Assembly: GCF_000568405.1 (NCBI RefSeq)
Contig: NZ_ARZY01000045.1
Location: 1 to 37,034, forward strand
Source of the DNA: Catenovulum agarivorans DS-2
GTDB taxonomy: Bacteria; Pseudomonadota; Gammaproteobacteria; Enterobacterales; Alteromonadaceae
Length of the DNA stretch: 37,034 bases
Direction of reading: 5' to 3'
Shown here: positions 34,092 to 37,034 of the stretch, piece after piece
Position numbering within the stretch: position 1 is the stretch's first letter
How the letters are laid out: each line of letters starts with the position of its first letter
Notes under the pieces: generated by a model
What the model was told of the DNA's origin: nothing
The model's input: only the letters and a program-made list of their open reading frames with translations
Database searches by the model: none
Position numbers and translations under genes: made by a program

Positions 34092-36857
34092 TTATAGTGC
34101 CGCTACAGCAGCAATTGCAACGGTAGACTGGTAAATAATGCTGGTAACCTCTTTCCAAATAGTTAACGCGGGTACTGGGTCTACATTTGTTGGTACCACT
34201 ATGGTGTCACCCGGTTCTATATTCATAGCATTACTAAACCAGCCTGTGTTTGAAACTACTCTGCCATTGGCTTTTATTACGTATACATCAGAGCTTTCAG
34301 CTAGTTGGTTAAAACCACCAGCGGCGTCTATATAATCACCCACACTCATTGATTTATTATAAATTTGCGCAGTTGGGGCATATACCTCACCAATAATTGA
34401 TACGGCTTGGTTTATTTGTGGCACTATTAAGGTATCGCCACCTCGTAATTTAACTGATGCTTCTACATTGGTTAGCTGTGCTTTGTCTATAATCATTCGG
34501 CCACTGGCTTCGGTGGCTTCTAATTGGCTTAGCAAACCTAGTACGCTGTCTGCATTAGACATTTCGCCTGCATTTATTTGGCTGGCAATTAGCTCGCGGC
34601 GTAGTTTTTTCTCAGCTTCGTTTAATAGTGCTTGTTCTTTTTGTTTTAAGTACGTTCGGGTAAATATGGTGGCATCTAAAAAGGCTTTGTCGGAAAAACC
34701 GCCTGCACGCTTAATAAGCTCAGCTAGTGTTTCGCCTTTATTTATTGCATAAGTGCCCGGAAATTTAAATTCGCCCATAAGTGTTACTGTTTCGTGGTCG
34801 CGCCATTCTGGTATGCGCTGAATCGAAACTGTATCACGCGGTGCTAATTGGTAGTTGTTTAGTGTGTTTTGGTCTAAATCAACTGATATCAGCTCAAACT
34901 CCGAGCTATCGGTCAAGTTGGTTTTAAAGCGACTTAAGTTGGCCGTTACCATATAGCTTGATTCGGTAAAACCACCGGCTGCGGCTACCAAATCAGCCAT
35001 TACCATATTTTCAGCTAGTGGATAGGTACCCGGAAAACGCACTTGTCCAGCTATGGTTACTAGCTTTTGTTGGTTCTGCTTATTGGTTTGGCTTTTAATT
35101 TCGCCAATTAAATCGGCAAACATGCTTTCGCGCTCACCGTTAATTGAAAACACGTACAACTTGTCTTGAGGTTGTAGTTGCTCTGCCAGGTCTTCTACTT
35201 GGTTTAAACGCAGTACTTTAAAGTCGGTTATGTTTTGTGCAAAGTTTTTTCGTTTAAGTAATGCGTAGTCTAAGTCGGTTTCTAATTTTAAGTCGAACGC
35301 GGCTTTTATTAAGTCTTTTACTTGCATGTTTTCTGTTAGTGGGTATTCGCCACTATAGCGCACATGGCCGGCAATGCTTACTGTTTTTGCTGGTTCGTCT
35401 AATCGCGCTTGGGCTTTTAGGCGGTCTAATAACCAGTTTAATTGGCGGCCACCGTCAGCTGAAAATACGTATACTCTATCTCTTGGTTGTAGGGTTATAT
35501 TTGCGGCTGACTCTGGGTTTAAAAATGCTTGTTTTAATGAAAACTGCATGGCTGACAGTGTGCGAATATGTGGCTCTTCTCGCACTATTATGCCGTATTC
35601 TAAATCTGGGTTGGCTCTAAGGTCGGTAATGCTAGGCACTATATCTAACACCTTCATACCTGCTTTGTATGCAAAGCTACCTGGGCGGTGTACGTGGCCT
35701 TCTAAGCGCACTATGTTTTCCATTTCATCGAGTACTGAATATACGCGTAAAACGTCACCTTCTTTTAGTTTGGTTTTGCCGTTTTGGGCTTTTGAAAGGT
35801 CTATATCTAGTACTGTGCGTGTGCCGTCGTTGCGTAAGCGCTCTATTTTAGAAGCTTTTGGGTAGGCCGTGGTTAATAAACCGCCCGCCAAATTTATTAC
35901 ATCTTCAACTTTGCTTTGGCCGTTCAGTTCGTATATTGCTGGGCGTTTTACTTCGCCGTCTATCCCTACTGTTGGGCCAACTGGTGGAATAAATACCACA
36001 TCGCCCGGTAATAAGTTGGTGTCGTTTGAGGTATCACCTTTTAATAGTAGGTCGTATAAATCGAATGTGGTTACTACTTTGCCTTTGCGTTTTAGTTGGA
36101 TATTTCGAAGTGAGCCTACTTCAGTAATACCGCCCGATACAAATAATGCATGAGTAATGCTAGATAAGCTGCTTACTGTATAGGCACCAGGTTTGTATGC
36201 TTCGCCAAGGACAAAGATTCTAATTGAGCGCAAGTCACCCATGGTTACATTGGCTTTTGCGCCTATTACTTTTTGTTCGATTTGTTGGTTTATAAAATTT
36301 TTAAATTCGGTAAAGCTCATGCCGACTACTTGCAGTGGGCCGGTTTCTGGCATTGTGATTGCGCCGTTTCTGTCTACCGACAGTTCGTAGTTTTTATATT
36401 CTTTACCAAAAAGTTGTACTTTTATGGTGTCGCCTGGGCCAATTACGTATTCAGACGGAACCGGCACGTCGGTAGCTGGCGCAAAGGTAGATGGGCTTCC
36501 AGCAAATAGTTCATAACCAAATGGTTTTAATACGCGCGCTTTTTTGCCTTGTTGTTTGGCATCACCATCTGACTTTATGCCAGTGCTGCTTGCTAAACCT
36601 TTGTCGACTTCAGTTACCACTGCATCGTCTACTGACCGTGCGGTAACTACTTTTGGGTTGGTTACTTTTTCGCTGTTAACCGACTGGTTTATTTCGTTTA
36701 AGTTTATACCATATTGGGCGGCTAACGCTTGTTGCTGCGCTTTGGGAAGTTGCTTAAATTGGGCAATTTGTTCTTGTGATGGCGCTGCGGCTTGTGCTGG
36801 TTGTACCAGTGTGAGCGCTGCTATGGCAACAATTCTGGCAAGCATGAACTGCTTCAT
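34092..36857 (-). CDS. wza: Wza-type polysaccharide export protein with seven SLBB-like modules
   Basis: This 921-residue protein of the outer-membrane export family has a signal peptide (LARIVAIAALTLVQPAQA, cut near residue 22). A polysaccharide export (PES) domain follows at about 133-205 (EYVIGPGDTIKVQLFG). Then come seven SLBB-like modules at about 217, 299, 386, 496, 603, 694 and 822, each with a G(E/H)xxxPGxY pattern and most with an xAGG turn. The C-terminus is a hydrophobic helix (WKEVTSIIYQSTVAIAAVAAL), as expected for the outer-membrane alpha-barrel. It is far larger than E. coli Wza (379) and lacks a lipobox Cys after the signal. It heads the operon. Confidence 0.87.
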   Translation of the reverse strand: MKQFMLARIVAIAALTLVQPAQAAAPSQEQIAQFKQLPKAQQQALAAQYGINLNEINQSVNSEKVTNPKVVTARSVDDAVVTEVDKGLASSTGIKSDGDAKQQGKKARVLKPFGYELFAGSPSTFAPATDVPVPSEYVIGPGDTIKVQLFGKEYKNYELSVDRNGAITMPETGPLQVVGMSFTEFKNFINQQIEQKVIGAKANVTMGDLRSIRIFVLGEAYKPGAYTVSSLSSITHALFVSGGITEVGSLRNIQLKRKGKVVTTFDLYDLLLKGDTSNDTNLLPGDVVFIPPVGPTVGIDGEVKRPAIYELNGQSKVEDVINLAGGLLTTAYPKASKIERLRNDGTRTVLDIDLSKAQNGKTKLKEGDVLRVYSVLDEMENIVRLEGHVHRPGSFAYKAGMKVLDIVPSITDLRANPDLEYGIIVREEPHIRTLSAMQFSLKQAFLNPESAANITLQPRDRVYVFSADGGRQLNWLLDRLKAQARLDEPAKTVSIAGHVRYSGEYPLTENMQVKDLIKAAFDLKLETDLDYALLKRKNFAQNITDFKVLRLNQVEDLAEQLQPQDKLYVFSINGERESMFADLIGEIKSQTNKQNQQKLVTIAGQVRFPGTYPLAENMVMADLVAAAGGFTESSYMVTANLSRFKTNLTDSSEFELISVDLDQNTLNNYQLAPRDTVSIQRIPEWRDHETVTLMGEFKFPGTYAINKGETLAELIKRAGGFSDKAFLDATIFTRTYLKQKEQALLNEAEKKLRRELIASQINAGEMSNADSVLGLLSQLEATEASGRMIIDKAQLTNVEASVKLRGGDTLIVPQINQAVSIIGEVYAPTAQIYNKSMSVGDYIDAAGGFNQLAESSDVYVIKANGRVVSNTGWFSNAMNIEPGDTIVVPTNVDPVPALTIWKEVTSIIYQSTVAIAAVAAL

Positions 36858-37034
36858 GTTTTCTTTTTCCCTATCCGATACGTTAATTTAACATTTGGCT
36901 AAATTAATTTTTAATAACTTTAAATTCTGCTCACGTCTATGTGCAGTGTTTTACACTTATAATTGTATGTTTTGTTTTAGACGTTGTTTATAGCGCGGTA
37001 ATATAACAAAACTATGAATAGTTGCGAATTAATT
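36858..37034. promoter_or_regulatory. Upstream region of the exopolysaccharide operon
   Basis: This is the leader of the operon starting at wza, read on the minus strand. It contains a purine-rich ribosome-binding site (AGGGAAAAAGAAAAC before the ATG) and a weak promoter candidate (TTCGCA, 17 bases, TATATT, about 36988-37016). I see no JUMPstart/ops element within the sequence given. Confidence 0.35.

Noticed and set aside
36858-37034. RfaH ops/JUMPstart element upstream of the exopolysaccharide operon
   Set aside because: TAGCGCGGTA looks similar but is on the wrong strand and lacks the GGCGGTAG core.
1-37034. CRISPR array, prophage or insertion-sequence transposase
   Set aside because: No regularly spaced repeat array with spacers and no integrase or transposase-like proteins were seen; the only repeats are the small elements listed.

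Overview
The window reads as a moderately AT-rich chromosomal segment of a marine gammaproteobacterium, most likely in the Alteromonadales/Colwellia-type group. This is inferred from the combination of yejABEF, trpS, rraA, a tRNA with encoded CCA, enterobacterial-type wecB/wecC, and a polysaccharide-lyase-14-like protein in the exopolysaccharide cluster. No species can be named from the sequence alone.

Region 1 (80-10140) is housekeeping and transport. It holds a minus-strand yejABEF peptide-uptake operon and a divergent membrane diguanylate cyclase. A minus-strand porin is coupled to a tiny phosphate-binding-like periplasmic protein, and trpS follows. Region 2 (10321-14091) has a tRNA-Arg(CCT) whose 3' half is read in antisense as the C-terminus of an ATPase/DUF234 gene. 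That gene is followed by rraA, a PAP2 phosphatase and an MJ1255-type glycosyltransferase.

Region 3 (about 14100-19690) is a dense toxin-antitoxin island. It contains a ParD-like/RelE-like pair in a nest of palindromic repeats and a beta-CASP metallo-beta-lactamase RNase-type protein. It also contains three HEPN/MNT modules: one on the minus strand whose nucleotidyltransferase is destroyed by an internal deletion, and two intact tandem plus-strand modules with opposite gene order. A Uma2-family nuclease-like gene and a 52-codon antitoxin-like remnant sit among them.

Region 4 (19692-36857, all minus strand) is a Wzx/Wzy-type exopolysaccharide locus. Transcription appears to start beyond 36857 and runs through a very long Wza-like SLBB export protein, Wzz, WecB, WecC, a Wzx-like flippase, an acetyltransferase, a Wzy-like polymerase, a GT4 glycosyltransferase, a PL14-like lyase and an Alg14/Alg13-like (PssD/PssE) glycosyltransferase pair. 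After a 344-base gap come wecA with a clear terminator, then a yjbH-like outer-membrane gene and a phosphohexomutase. Together these suggest a polymer initiated by WecA on undecaprenyl phosphate, with UDP-ManNAcA available as a precursor from WecB/WecC, assembled by Wzx/Wzy/Wzz and exported by Wza. No tyrosine kinase (Wzc) or phosphatase (Wzb) is visible.

The strongest candidates for a second look are the HEPN/MNT cluster with its broken antitoxin, the gene that borrows its stop codon from a tRNA anticodon, the palindromic elements around 14.8-15.1 kb, and two G8 tracts in exopolysaccharide genes.
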